Below are positions 1 through 7,960 of a stretch of DNA of 17,721 nucleotides, piece after piece (positions within the stretch are counted from its first letter, which is position 1; each line of letters opens with the position of its first letter). A program made the position numbers and the translations under genes. Source of the DNA: Bacillota bacterium (GTDB lineage: Bacteria > Bacillota_I > Bacilli_A > RFN20 > CAG-826); the NCBI GenBank assembly GCA_003501485.1, contig DNPJ01000136.1, positions 1 through 17,721 on the forward strand, written 5' to 3'. The notes beneath the pieces are model-generated. The model was given only the letters and a program-made list of their open reading frames with translations, was not told the origin of the DNA and did not search any database.

Positions 1-503
1 CAGTTGTTGAAGTCAAGCAAGAAGAAAATGCTCAAGAACCACCAGATTGGCTGTTTGATGACGATGACAAAAAAAGAGTTGTTGAAGATGAAGGCGAAAA
101 AATATCAATTGATGATGAAACTATTATCAAATTAATGGTTTTAGGCGATAAACAAGGTAGAAAAAATTTAGTGAGTAGATGGAAAGAACTTGACTCATAT
201 CTTGGTCATCCTACATTCGGCGATGTTATCGCTCTTATCAAAGATGGAAAACCATATCTTGTAACCAAAGATGTTATTATTCTCGAATATGATTTACAAA
301 AATTAGCAGACAAACTTAACGTTAAGCAAAATCAAAAAAATGCTTCCGAAGTATTTACACATATGTTAGGAAAAGATGTATTTGTATACGCTCTTTCTAG
401 GAATGAAACAGTTAGATTATTCCAAGCATATAATAACTTAAAACAAATATCGAAATTGCCAAAGGCAAATGAAATAAAAATCGATTTAAAGGAGTTTAAA
501 TAA
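1..503 (+). CDS. dnaX: DNA polymerase III subunit gamma/tau, C-terminal part (partial)
   Basis: This is the 3' end of the clamp-loader subunit gene; the ATPase part lies left of the window. The open frame runs from base 3 without a stop, so the first in-frame ATG (135) is internal and not a start. Visible are about 166 residues. First comes an acidic linker with PPDWLFDDDD, then a compact domain with alternating hydrophobic segments (VIALIKDGKPYLVTKDVIIL), as in the tau tail that contacts the polymerase. The C-terminal tail is divergent in this family, so identification leans on context: ebfC follows after 1 nt and recR, tmk and holB come next, which is the standard dnaX neighbourhood of Firmicutes. 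The stop is TAA. The SD of the next gene (GGAG, 491-494) lies inside its last codons, indicating an operon. Confidence is good for identity; function of the tail is inferred. Confidence 0.85.
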   Translation, partial: VVEVKQEENAQEPPDWLFDDDDKKRVVEDEGEKISIDDETIIKLMVLGDKQGRKNLVSRWKELDSYLGHPTFGDVIALIKDGKPYLVTKDVIILEYDLQKLADKLNVKQNQKNASEVFTHMLGKDVFVYALSRNETVRLFQAYNNLKQISKLPKANEIKIDLKEFK

Positions 504-504
504 T

Positions 505-804
505 ATGAACATGCAACAAATGCTTATGCAAGCACAAAAAATGCAAAGAGAACTTCAAAAAGCTCAAAACGCATTAAAAGAAAAAGAATTCAGTGTCTCA
601 AAGGGTGGCGCTGTAACGGTAGTTTTAACAGGCGATAAAAAAGTTAAATCTATAGATATTGATAAAGATGCACTTTCAGAAGAAAACAAAGAAATGATTG
701 AAGAAATGATTTCTCTTGCTATCAATGAAGCAATTGATCAAATTGAAAAAGAAAGTGAAAAAATTAATGAATCAATAACCGGTCGCGCTGGAGGATTATT
801 TTAA
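505..804 (+). CDS. ebfC: YbaB/EbfC family nucleoid-associated protein
   Basis: A 99-residue DNA-binding protein of the YbaB/EbfC family (B. subtilis YaaK), a dimeric, tweezer-like nucleoid-associated protein that binds duplex DNA in the cytoplasm. The sequence shows the typical N-terminal helix rich in Met, Gln and Lys (MNMQQMLMQAQKMQRELQKA), then the beta-strand core with AVTVVLTGDKKVKSIDIDK and a C-terminal helix ending in the family signature GRAGGLF. Length equals the family norm. The start is fixed by GGAG at 491-494, 10 nt upstream. It lies 1 nt after dnaX and 3 nt before recR, the conserved dnaX-ybaB-recR triplet, and is almost certainly cotranscribed. Nothing unusual is seen. Confidence 0.95.
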   Translation: MNMQQMLMQAQKMQRELQKAQNALKEKEFSVSKGGAVTVVLTGDKKVKSIDIDKDALSEENKEMIEEMISLAINEAIDQIEKESEKINESITGRAGGLF

Positions 805-807
805 TAA

Positions 808-1404
808 ATGAAAACACTTAAAAGCATTGAAAATTTAATTAATGCTTTTCATAAGCTTCCAGGCGTTGGTCTTAAATCCGCTGAAAGAATGGCTTATAGT
901 GTTTTGAGAATGAATAGCGATGATGTAGATAATTTTGCCAATTCTTTATTAGATGTAAAAAACAAAATTCACCAATGCAAGAAATGTGGAAATTATACTG
1001 AAAATGAATATTGTGAATATTGTGAAAATCAAAATAGAGATAAACAAATAATTATTGTTGTTTCTAATGCTCTTGATATAAATGGTTTTGAAAAAATTGG
1101 AACATATAATGGTGTATATCATGTGCTTGGTGGAACTTTATCCGCGATCAATGGAGTTGGAATAGAAGATTTAAATATAGACTCATTATTAAAAAGAATC
1201 GATGAAGATCAAGTTAAAGAAATCATTCTTGCAACAAATCCAACAATTGATGGAGAAACAACTGCATTATATTTGGCAAAATTATTGGAAAACAAAAATG
1301 TAAATGTTTCTAGACTTGCCTATGGTCTTCCGATGGGTGGTCATTTAGAATACGCTGACTCATTAACTCTTTCTAAAGCTCTTGAAGGAAGAAAGAAAAT
1401 TTAA
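808..1404 (+). CDS. recR: Recombination mediator protein RecR
   Basis: RecR acts with RecF and RecO to load RecA on gapped DNA. The 198-residue product has the usual length and domain order: a helix-hairpin-helix (LPGVGLKSAERMAY, residues 17-30), a C4 zinc finger with Cys57, Cys60, Cys69 and Cys72, and a Toprim domain from about residue 80. The conserved C-terminal segments ATNPTIDGETTA and YGLPMGGHLEY follow. One oddity is that the Toprim strand reads VVSNALD where the family has VVE(D/S)PxD, so the near-invariant Glu is Ser86. The SD GGAGG (790-794) sits 13 nt before the ATG, a long spacing, inside the end of ebfC. Identity is secure from context and motifs; the effect of the Glu loss is unknown. 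Confidence 0.96.
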   Translation: MKTLKSIENLINAFHKLPGVGLKSAERMAYSVLRMNSDDVDNFANSLLDVKNKIHQCKKCGNYTENEYCEYCENQNRDKQIIIVVSNALDINGFEKIGTYNGVYHVLGGTLSAINGVGIEDLNIDSLLKRIDEDQVKEIILATNPTIDGETTALYLAKLLENKNVNVSRLAYGLPMGGHLEYADSLTLSKALEGRKKI

Positions 1405-1416
1405 GGGGATAATATT

Positions 1417-2043
1417 ATGTTTGTTACAATTGAAGGTCCTGAAGGTTCAGGAAAAAGTAGCGTTACAAAGAAAGTAACTGAATTATTAGAAAAAGATGGT
1501 GAGCATGTTGTTTTAACACGTGAACCTGGTGGCACCCCTATCGCGGAAGAAATACGCAACGTAATTTTAGATAAGAAAAATGTGAATATGGATCCAATGA
1601 CTGAAGCACTTCTTTATGCCGCTGCAAGAAGACAGCACCTAGTTGAAAAAGTTTGGCCATTATCTAAAGAAGGCAAGATAGTTATATCCGATAGGTTTAT
1701 TGATTCTTCTCTTGCTTATCAAGGTGGAGCAAGAGGATTAGGGATAGATAAAATACTTTCCTTAAACATGTATGCCACAGATGGATACTTCCCTGACTTA
1801 ACACTACTATTTGATATTGATCCAGAGATCGGTTTAGCTCGTATTGCAGCAAATGCAAATAGAGAAGTCAATCGCCTCGATCTAGAAAAAATAGATTTTC
1901 ACAAAAAAGTCCGCAAAACCTTTCTAGATTTAGCTAAAAGATTCCCAGAAAGATATGTAATTTTGGATGCTTCAAAACCATTTGATGATGTGGTTTTAGA
2001 TGCATACCACGCTATTAAAGAACGCTTATCACAATGCAAATAG
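1417..2043 (+). CDS. tmk: Thymidylate kinase
   Basis: This cytoplasmic enzyme phosphorylates dTMP to dTDP with ATP, an essential step of dTTP supply. The 208 residues have the family length. Visible are the P-loop GPEGSGKSS (7-15), the nucleotide-proximal TREPGGTP motif (34-41), the DRF motif (92-94) followed by SSLAYQGGARG, and the LID region with REVNRLD (149-155). Together these are diagnostic. A purine-rich SD (AAGGGG, 1403-1408) overlaps the recR stop and fixes the ATG at 1417. Its 3' end overlaps holB by 10 nt, suggesting translational coupling. The stop is TAG. In B. subtilis tmk also precedes holB, with yaaQ and yaaR between them; those two genes are absent here. Confidence 0.97.
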   Translation: MFVTIEGPEGSGKSSVTKKVTELLEKDGEHVVLTREPGGTPIAEEIRNVILDKKNVNMDPMTEALLYAAARRQHLVEKVWPLSKEGKIVISDRFIDSSLAYQGGARGLGIDKILSLNMYATDGYFPDLTLLFDIDPEIGLARIAANANREVNRLDLEKIDFHKKVRKTFLDLAKRFPERYVILDASKPFDDVVLDAYHAIKERLSQCK

Positions 2044-3026
2044 AACAATATTTAAAAAGATATCAACCAATTATATATAAAACATTTACTAATGCTATCG
2101 AAAATAAGCATCTTTCCCATGCATATTTATTATCTGGCAGCAGCGGAATGCCATTAAAAGAAGTGGCTTTGTTTTTGGCTAAATCAATTTTGTGTGATAA
2201 TCCATCACCATTAGCGTGTGATAACTGCGTAACATGCTTAAGAATTAATGATGGAAATTATCCTGATGTAATGATTTTTGACGGTGCAAATACAAAGATT
2301 AAAAAAGGTGATATAGAAAAAATAATGAACAACTTTGATAAAACATCGTTGGAAGATAAAGGAATAATGATTTATATTCTAAATCTTGTTGAAACAATGA
2401 CACCAGTGGCCGTTAACTCATTATTAAAATTTTTGGAAGAACCTGGAAAAAATATTTATGCTTTTTTGACGACTGAAAACGAATCAAAAGTTCTTCCAAC
2501 TATTTTATCAAGAACGCAAATATTAAGGTTTAGAAGTGTTCCAAAAAACGAAATTCTTATCGATGCTTCAAATGAGGGTGTTAACCAAGAAGATGCGGAA
2601 ATGCTTTGCTCATTTTATAGCGATGGCAAATCAATAAAAGATATGAGCGAAAGCGATCTTTATAAAACAGTTAAAGTTGCATTAGACGAACAACTCGATG
2701 CTTTGCTTAGAAGTAGCGACGAAGCAATTTATGTTTGCGAAAGACGAATCATACCACAAATAAAAAGTAATGACACAGCTCGTCTTTATATAAAATTGTT
2801 AGGTATAGTTTTCCAAGATTTGTTAAATAAACAAGTGAATGGAAACATAATATTGACTACTTATGATAATATATTAAATGAGTTATTAACTCGTTTAAAA
2901 CATATTGATAGAAGTTTGTTTATAATAATGTCATCGATATCTAAATTAGATTTGAATGTCAATATTCCCTTGCTTCTTGATCACATCATATATGAAATAA
3001 CTAAGGAGGATGGAAATGGAAAATAA
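2034..3026 (+). CDS. holB: DNA polymerase III subunit delta'
   Basis: Delta' is the stator of the clamp loader, the complex that places the beta clamp on DNA with DnaX and HolA. The 330-residue product has the fold markers: HLSHAYLLSG near residues 26-35, a zinc module with Cys54, Cys62, Cys65 and Cys68, and LLKFLEEPGKN (130-140). An SRT triplet at 159-161 stands where family members usually have SRC. The P-loop is degenerate: after G35 the sequence is SSGMPLKE, lacking the GK(S/T) needed to bind ATP, consistent with the non-hydrolysing role known for delta'. The ATG overlaps the tmk end by 10 nt and no SD is seen, so translation is probably coupled. It overlaps or abuts ricT downstream. Confidence 0.93.
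   Translation: MQIEQYLKRYQPIIYKTFTNAIENKHLSHAYLLSGSSGMPLKEVALFLAKSILCDNPSPLACDNCVTCLRINDGNYPDVMIFDGANTKIKKGDIEKIMNNFDKTSLEDKGIMIYILNLVETMTPVAVNSLLKFLEEPGKNIYAFLTTENESKVLPTILSRTQILRFRSVPKNEILIDASNEGVNQEDAEMLCSFYSDGKSIKDMSESDLYKTVKVALDEQLDALLRSSDEAIYVCERRIIPQIKSNDTARLYIKLLGIVFQDLLNKQVNGNIILTTYDNILNELLTRLKHIDRSLFIIMSSISKLDLNVNIPLLLDHIIYEITKEDGNGK
3003..3009 (+). promoter_or_regulatory. Ribosome binding site deciding the ricT start
   Basis: AAGGAGG at 3003-3009 ends directly before an ATG at 3010 but stands 6 nt before a second in-frame ATG at 3016. The second spacing is normal for initiation, the first is impossible for the same SD. The start at 3016 is therefore preferred, giving a protein that begins MENKYYAG. 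Confidence 0.75.
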
Positions 3027-3864
3027 ATATTATGCTGGTATAAAATTTTCAAGCTCTGGTAAAACATATTTTTTCTCTACAGATATACCAAATTTAAAAT
3101 TAGGTGACAAAGTTGTTGCTGAATCAATAAGAGGAATGCAAGTTGGAGAAGTATTTTTAGAATCCACTCCAATAAGTAAATATAAAAATAATTTAGAATT
3201 AAAACCGATAATTCGTTTGGCAAATAAAGACGATTTGTTGATATACGAAGCGAATAAAAACCGTAGCAAAGAAGCTATGGTAATAGCTATGCAAGAAATA
3301 AATAAGTTATCACTTGAAATGCGACCAATTGATGCAGAATATTCACTTGATGGCAGTAAACTAACAATCGCTTATGTTGCTGATGATAGAGTGGACTTTC
3401 GCGATTTGCTTAAAGTTTTAGCATCTAGATTCCACTGCCGCATTGAACTTAGACAAGTTGGTTCAAGAGATAAAGCGAAAATGGTTGGTGGAATCGGCAT
3501 ATGCGGTCTTCCTCTTTGTTGTTCTACTTTTTTAACATCAATGGAAGGAATATCTATAAATCGCGCTAAAAACCAAATGCTTTCTTTAAATATTCCAAAG
3601 TTAAGTGGTCACTGTGGCAAATTAATATGCTGTCTTTTATATGAAGATGATGCTTATACAAGCCTTAAAAAAGACTTCCCACATATGGGTGATACTTATA
3701 AAAAAGATGATATGATTTACAAAGTAACAGGAATGAATCTTTTATCTAGAACAATAAAACTTGAAAACGACGAAGACGATATCATTTTTGTTTCTCTTGA
3801 TGAATTAAAAAACTATAAGCAAGATAAAAAGAAATATGAGAAGCCAAAATTTCAACGACAATAA
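3016..3864 (+). CDS. ricT: PSP1 domain protein RicT (YaaT), RNase Y regulator
   Basis: In B. subtilis RicT with RicA and RicF forms an Fe-S cluster-binding complex that steers RNase Y processing and affects biofilm, competence and sporulation. The 282-residue product (from ATG 3016) has an N-terminal beta-rich part, the PSP1 core, and the cysteine set expected for cluster binding: Cys153, Cys158, Cys159, Cys200, Cys205 and Cys206 (GICGLPLCC and SGHCGKLICC). The highly conserved GSRDKAKMVGGIGICG stretch is present at about 139-154. It overlaps holB by 11 nt and rsmI by 29 nt. The B. subtilis neighbour yabA is missing between ricT and rsmI. Whether RicA and RicF exist in this genome cannot be seen here. 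Confidence 0.93.
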   Translation: MENKYYAGIKFSSSGKTYFFSTDIPNLKLGDKVVAESIRGMQVGEVFLESTPISKYKNNLELKPIIRLANKDDLLIYEANKNRSKEAMVIAMQEINKLSLEMRPIDAEYSLDGSKLTIAYVADDRVDFRDLLKVLASRFHCRIELRQVGSRDKAKMVGGIGICGLPLCCSTFLTSMEGISINRAKNQMLSLNIPKLSGHCGKLICCLLYEDDAYTSLKKDFPHMGDTYKKDDMIYKVTGMNLLSRTIKLENDEDDIIFVSLDELKNYKQDKKKYEKPKFQRQ

Positions 3865-4684
3865 ACCACTTCTATATTTAGTTCCAACTCCAATTGGAAA
3901 TTTAGATGAATTTTCACCGCGTGCTTTAGAAGTGATTAAAAACGCTGATTTAATAGCTTGTGAAGATACAAGGATGACATTAAAGTTATTAGGTTTTTTT
4001 AATATTACTAAACCAGTTATTTCAATTAGAGAACATAATGAAGTTAGTGAAGCCGAAAATATCATTCCAAGAATTAAAAATGGCATTAAAGTAGTTTATA
4101 TGTCAGATGCTGGATATCCATGCATTTCAGATCCTGGTTCTAAGTTAGTTGCTCTTGCTCTTCAAAACGATATCAATGTGTCATGCATAAGTGGCCCTAA
4201 TGCCGCTTTAAATGCATTAGTATGTTCTGGTATAAGTTGTGATCATTTTTATTTTCATGGCTTTCTTGATGCAAGAGAAAAAGCAAGAAGAGACGAATTA
4301 AGGGAACTTAAGAATAAAAAAGAAACACTAATATTTTATGAATCTCCTCATAGAATCTCTAAAACGCTTCAAGATATGTATTTAATCTTTGGCGCTAGAA
4401 AAGCTTGTTTAGCGCGAGAATTAACAAAAAAACATGAAGAATTTATTCGACTAAACTTAAAAGAATTAAGTGAAATTGATCCAACAACATTAATTGGAGA
4501 AATGGTAATAGTCGTTGAAGGAAACAATAATGAGGTTCAAATAGAATTTAACAATGAAGAAATTGTTGATATGGTCGATAAATTAACCAAAAGCGGAATG
4601 TCCGCTAAAGATGCGATTAAAGAAGTAAGTTCATTAACTAAACTAAATAAAAATTATATCTATAAAATTTATCACTTAAATTAA
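3836..4684 (+). CDS. rsmI: 16S rRNA (cytidine1402-2'-O)-methyltransferase RsmI
   Basis: RsmI uses SAM to methylate the ribose of C1402 in the 16S rRNA decoding site. The 282-residue product shows the tetrapyrrole-methylase-type fold motifs: VPTPIGNL (16-23), ACEDTR (41-46), SDAGYPCISDPG (90-101, where most homologues have GTPGISDPG), GPNAALNALVCSG (120-132), and FYESPHR (157-163). The C-terminal helical part (about 230-282) is the usual small extra domain. The only nearby start is ATG 3836, inside the ricT 3' end (29-nt overlap), without a clear SD, so coupling to ricT is likely. It is the last gene of the plus-strand operon and faces yfhO head-on. Confidence 0.95.
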   Translation: MRSQNFNDNKPLLYLVPTPIGNLDEFSPRALEVIKNADLIACEDTRMTLKLLGFFNITKPVISIREHNEVSEAENIIPRIKNGIKVVYMSDAGYPCISDPGSKLVALALQNDINVSCISGPNAALNALVCSGISCDHFYFHGFLDAREKARRDELRELKNKKETLIFYESPHRISKTLQDMYLIFGARKACLARELTKKHEEFIRLNLKELSEIDPTTLIGEMVIVVEGNNNEVQIEFNNEEIVDMVDKLTKSGMSAKDAIKEVSSLTKLNKNYIYKIYHLN

Positions 4685-4700
4685 TTCAGTTAATGAAATT

Positions 4701-4747
4701 TAGAATTTCTCTAAAATTCGTTTTAAAACGAATACCATTTTAGAATT
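4701..4747. terminator. Possible bidirectional terminator with an 18-bp palindrome
   Basis: Between the convergent ends of rsmI and yfhO lies a perfect 18-bp palindrome, ATTCGTTTTAAAACGAAT (4716-4733). It is flanked by CTAAAA (4711-4716) and TTTTAG (4738-4742 region), which could extend the stem with a bulge. Either transcript could fold it, and T-rich tracts lie on both sides. The stem contains only two G-C pairs per arm, so it is weak; the call rests on symmetry and on the convergent position. Confidence 0.45.
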
Positions 4748-4748
4748 A

Positions 4749-7700
4749 TTATTTTACCCTTTTCTTTTTAACAACTGTTTCCTTAGTGACTATAATAATT
4801 CCTAACCCTAAAAGAGAAATAACACTCATTAGAAGACCTTTGTCGATGTTTGGTGTTTGATAACACATAAAATATGACATATTTCCCTTAGGAGCTACGA
4901 AACCTGCGAAACCACCTTGTGCATTATAAACTTTAAGTTGCTGCTTATTTCCTAATTCATCCGTTGCGTAGACTTTCCAACCACCCGTATATGCAAGTTG
5001 GGTAACCACAAATCTATTTGTTGAATAGTTGGTTTCAAAAGTGAATTGATTAACATTGTATTTTACATTTGTTAATCCATTGTCGATTGCTTTTTGATAT
5101 CTAGCTACACATTGTTCAAATGGTTCATAATAAAAATCAATATATTCAGTTCGGTAATCATCGCCATCAACACAAACGATGATTCTTTTAACTTTTTCTT
5201 TTGAATATAAACCATGCATGCTTTTTCCACTACTACGAGAAGAGTTGCGGCCATTATCAAATGTAATTACTTTGCTTTTTCCGTTTTCGTCTTCGCCAAT
5301 TAAATATATTGTTGCGGCATAATTTGTTCCGCTTGATTGTCTTACAGGATAATCAAACATATAATAAGACCCCATTTCGCCCAAGGGATAATAAGAATCG
5401 CCTTCTTTTGGTTCAAAAACTAACTGAAATCTATTAACAGGTAAAGTGGTATTGTTTGGATTAACAATATTAGCTGTTTTTATATCTCTATCAGGGTCTA
5501 AGGGATCAAAATATTTTCCATCTTCGTTAGCGTAAATATTAACAAATCTTTGCTTATATTTTATAGCTTCGGTTGCTGTTGACACATTTTTAATAACGTT
5601 GAAATCCTCATTATAATTTCCTTCGATCTCAATAGCGTCTTCATTATTTAAAATTGCACCCTTAAAATACGCTTCTTCGTTCCTTATAACATAACGGCTG
5701 CCAGAATATGATGGGTAAAAAGAATTATAAATTGAGTCAGAACACTCATTTTTATAATAAATTGTATCGTAAGATGTTCCTAAATTGATTTGATATTTAT
5801 TTTTATATACGCGATAACCATCATTATCATTTTCATCATCTATCCTTTCATAGCCAAGAGGAATATTTGGGTCAAAAACAATAGGATTTCTCTTGCCGTT
5901 GCTATCAGAATAATAAAATGTTGTGTCTGACTCTTTAGCAATATAATACTTAACGCCTAGAAATTCATCTAAGTTAGTCCTTTTACTAAAAGCGGTGCCT
6001 GACCATGATGTGTCATTCATCATTATTTGTGAAAATCTTAAAAAATCATCTAAGTTATTATTATAAAAAGAATGAAATGTGGAAACTCCATTGAAGTTTT
6101 CTAACATTCCTATATTATTATTCCCTTCATAAGCACGTGAAGATTGAATCCTAAAATATGAATCATCATTATCGTTTATATTTTTTATAATTTCGTTTTC
6201 TGTTGGAATGCTATTATAGCCCCCTCCAACACTTGTTTTAATGCTTTGAAGGGAGTGGATATTGGCCACTAAAGTGCCAACCACAACTATTTCACCAATT
6301 AAAAATGAGTGGACAATTGTTAGTAAATTTTTCTTTTTCCAAAAACTAGCAAATAATCCTGTTTCAAGAATTGTTAGAGTGAGTTCGTATATAACAACAA
6401 ATATTACATCGCCTATTTCATCAAAATATTTGTAATCAGTAACAATATGTGTCGCAAGAAAATATGTAGCGACCATAAAAGTAAAAGCTGTTGCACCACT
6501 TATAACAACAACTGCAGACGGCACTTCGTCTCGATGATCAAAATTAATAGCTATGTATGTTAAAGCGCACACCGGAACAACTAATTCCCATCTTCCATAT
6601 GCAGTTACAAATGCACCACACAAAAAATAGAAGAAAGGTATAAACAAACACGCAATTAATATAATTATTGCTATAAAGTGAGAAACTTTTTTGTTTTTGA
6701 AAGATCTATAAATAGAACACCCAAGGAGAATAATACAAGGAGTATAAATAAATATGCTGCTTCCGGTATTTTCAAAATATCTATAATGCATTATGTTTGT
6801 AAATCTATCTGATATTGGTGGATAAAAATAACTCGCCAATGGAAAAGCGAAAGAAAAATAGTAATCTTCATAGGCAGAGCCATAATTAGTTATATTAGGA
6901 CTCCAACATGTGAAAAATATTTTAAAGAATTGAGCGTAATCTCCATCTTTAAGGCAATCTATGATTACAGTTAAATACTTTGAATCACTTGCTCTATTTA
7001 TTGAAAATGAACTTAGCACTGCTGGGAAAACACAAAACATTGACAGTCCTATTCCAAACAAGAAACCTAAAAAACCATATATAAAAACTAAAACATTATC
7101 TTTTGCATTTCTTTCTTTGATTGTTTGAAAGTATCTAAACCCAGCATAAAACACACCAAAAACGCCCATCGTTAATAAAAAGAAGTAATTAGATATACCA
7201 AGTAAAAAGAAACCTAAGCTGACAAATAAGATCTTCTTTTCTTTAATAACTTTTTCAATTCCAAAAAGTATTAATGGAAAGAAAGTCATTACTTCATAGA
7301 ATGGATTAAACCAAAGATAATAAGCCATCCAACCTGTAAATGCATAAGCAAAGGAAAAAATTCTTGATGTAGATTCACTTACTCCAAAATATTTTAAATA
7401 GATTCTAAAAAATAAAGCTCCCACGACCAATCTAGCAATAGAGATAAGCGCCATCATGTGTGGAATAAAATCTCTCGGTACAAATAAAAGTGGAATTGTG
7501 AAAGGCGAGAATAAACCATAGTATGTATTTGCGTGAACATTGTCAGCGCCTAAAAACGTATTTGAATCATAAAATGGAAATTGTCCGGTTTTAAAAAACG
7601 TCCACCAATCATCATAAAAATCATAATATGCTTGGTATGCTTGTTGAGCAAAATCACCACTAAATGGAGTGGTAAATCTTTGAGTACATAAAGCATAAGC

Positions 7701-7829
7701 AAAAAAAGCCAAACCAACGCCTATCAAAAGTAAAACATAATAAAAAAGAGAATGTCTATCTTTCAAAAAAGCAAATTTCTTTGATAATGCCATTTTAAAT
7801 TGATAATTCTTACTTAGTGTTTCTGCCAT
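4749..7829 (-). CDS. yfhO: YfhO-type multi-pass membrane protein, probable GT-C glycosyltransferase
   Basis: The 1026-residue membrane protein resembles the YfhO family. B. subtilis YfhO works with the lipid-linked sugar made by CsbB to glycosylate lipoteichoic acid; other members lack a known role. The first half is hydrophobic with about a dozen membrane segments (first near residues 29-48). After TM1 comes an extracytoplasmic SGDFAQQAYQ motif (57-66), fitting the acidic first loop of GT-C enzymes, and YGRW at 411-414 matches the RW-type motif of the family. Residues about 530-1000 form a large soluble, Tyr/Asn/Asp-rich outer domain, then one last TM (about 1004-1020) and a KKKRVK tail. It is longer than B. 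subtilis YfhO (about 860 residues). No SD precedes the ATG; a -10-like TATAAT lies only 6 nt upstream. No CsbB-like gene is nearby. The substrate is unknown. Confidence 0.8.
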   Translation of the reverse strand: MAETLSKNYQFKMALSKKFAFLKDRHSLFYYVLLLIGVGLAFFAYALCTQRFTTPFSGDFAQQAYQAYYDFYDDWWTFFKTGQFPFYDSNTFLGADNVHANTYYGLFSPFTIPLLFVPRDFIPHMMALISIARLVVGALFFRIYLKYFGVSESTSRIFSFAYAFTGWMAYYLWFNPFYEVMTFFPLILFGIEKVIKEKKILFVSLGFFLLGISNYFFLLTMGVFGVFYAGFRYFQTIKERNAKDNVLVFIYGFLGFLFGIGLSMFCVFPAVLSSFSINRASDSKYLTVIIDCLKDGDYAQFFKIFFTCWSPNITNYGSAYEDYYFSFAFPLASYFYPPISDRFTNIMHYRYFENTGSSIFIYTPCIILLGCSIYRSFKNKKVSHFIAIIILIACLFIPFFYFLCGAFVTAYGRWELVVPVCALTYIAINFDHRDEVPSAVVVISGATAFTFMVATYFLATHIVTDYKYFDEIGDVIFVVIYELTLTILETGLFASFWKKKNLLTIVHSFLIGEIVVVGTLVANIHSLQSIKTSVGGGYNSIPTENEIIKNINDNDDSYFRIQSSRAYEGNNNIGMLENFNGVSTFHSFYNNNLDDFLRFSQIMMNDTSWSGTAFSKRTNLDEFLGVKYYIAKESDTTFYYSDSNGKRNPIVFDPNIPLGYERIDDENDNDGYRVYKNKYQINLGTSYDTIYYKNECSDSIYNSFYPSYSGSRYVIRNEEAYFKGAILNNEDAIEIEGNYNEDFNVIKNVSTATEAIKYKQRFVNIYANEDGKYFDPLDPDRDIKTANIVNPNNTTLPVNRFQLVFEPKEGDSYYPLGEMGSYYMFDYPVRQSSGTNYAATIYLIGEDENGKSKVITFDNGRNSSRSSGKSMHGLYSKEKVKRIIVCVDGDDYRTEYIDFYYEPFEQCVARYQKAIDNGLTNVKYNVNQFTFETNYSTNRFVVTQLAYTGGWKVYATDELGNKQQLKVYNAQGGFAGFVAPKGNMSYFMCYQTPNIDKGLLMSVISLLGLGIIIVTKETVVKKKRVK

Positions 7830-7835
7830 TGCTTA

Positions 7836-7841
7836 ATTATA
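7836..7841 (-). promoter_or_regulatory. Putative -10 box of yfhO, directly before the ATG
   Basis: On the minus strand TATAAT (7841 to 7836) is followed by only TAAGCA and then the yfhO ATG, which has no SD. A start of transcription 6-7 nt downstream would fall on the ATG, giving a leaderless mRNA. No good -35 is seen (AAAATA at 17-nt spacing), and TATAAT can arise by chance in such AT-rich DNA. Confidence 0.4.
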
Positions 7842-7943
7842 ATATCACATTAAAAAAATATTTTAATATTTTACAATTCAATATATAAAATGATGAATAT
7901 TAATTTTACTCAATAAGTTTAAGTTTTATTAAATTATTCAAAA

Positions 7944-7960
7944 CAACAAACTACTTTGTT
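7944..7960 (-). terminator. Weak stem-loop after the second P-II-like gene
   Basis: Immediately after the TAG stop (7961-7963), the minus strand reads AACAAA GTAG TTTGTT and then GTTTTG: a 6-bp stem with a 4-base loop and a short T-rich tail. The stem is small and A-T rich, so termination is only a possibility. It coincides with the end of the DUF1538/P-II operon, and the rest of the gap to yfhO (7830-7943) holds only A-T-rich sequence with the -10-like box noted above. Confidence 0.3.

Noticed and set aside
3010..3015. ATG at 3010 as the ricT start
   Set aside because: The AAGGAGG SD abuts this ATG with no spacing; the in-frame ATG at 3016 has a normal 6-nt spacing.
3030..4086. Minus-strand open frames opposite ricT and rsmI
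   Set aside because: Both lie opposite confidently identified genes and show no family resemblance.
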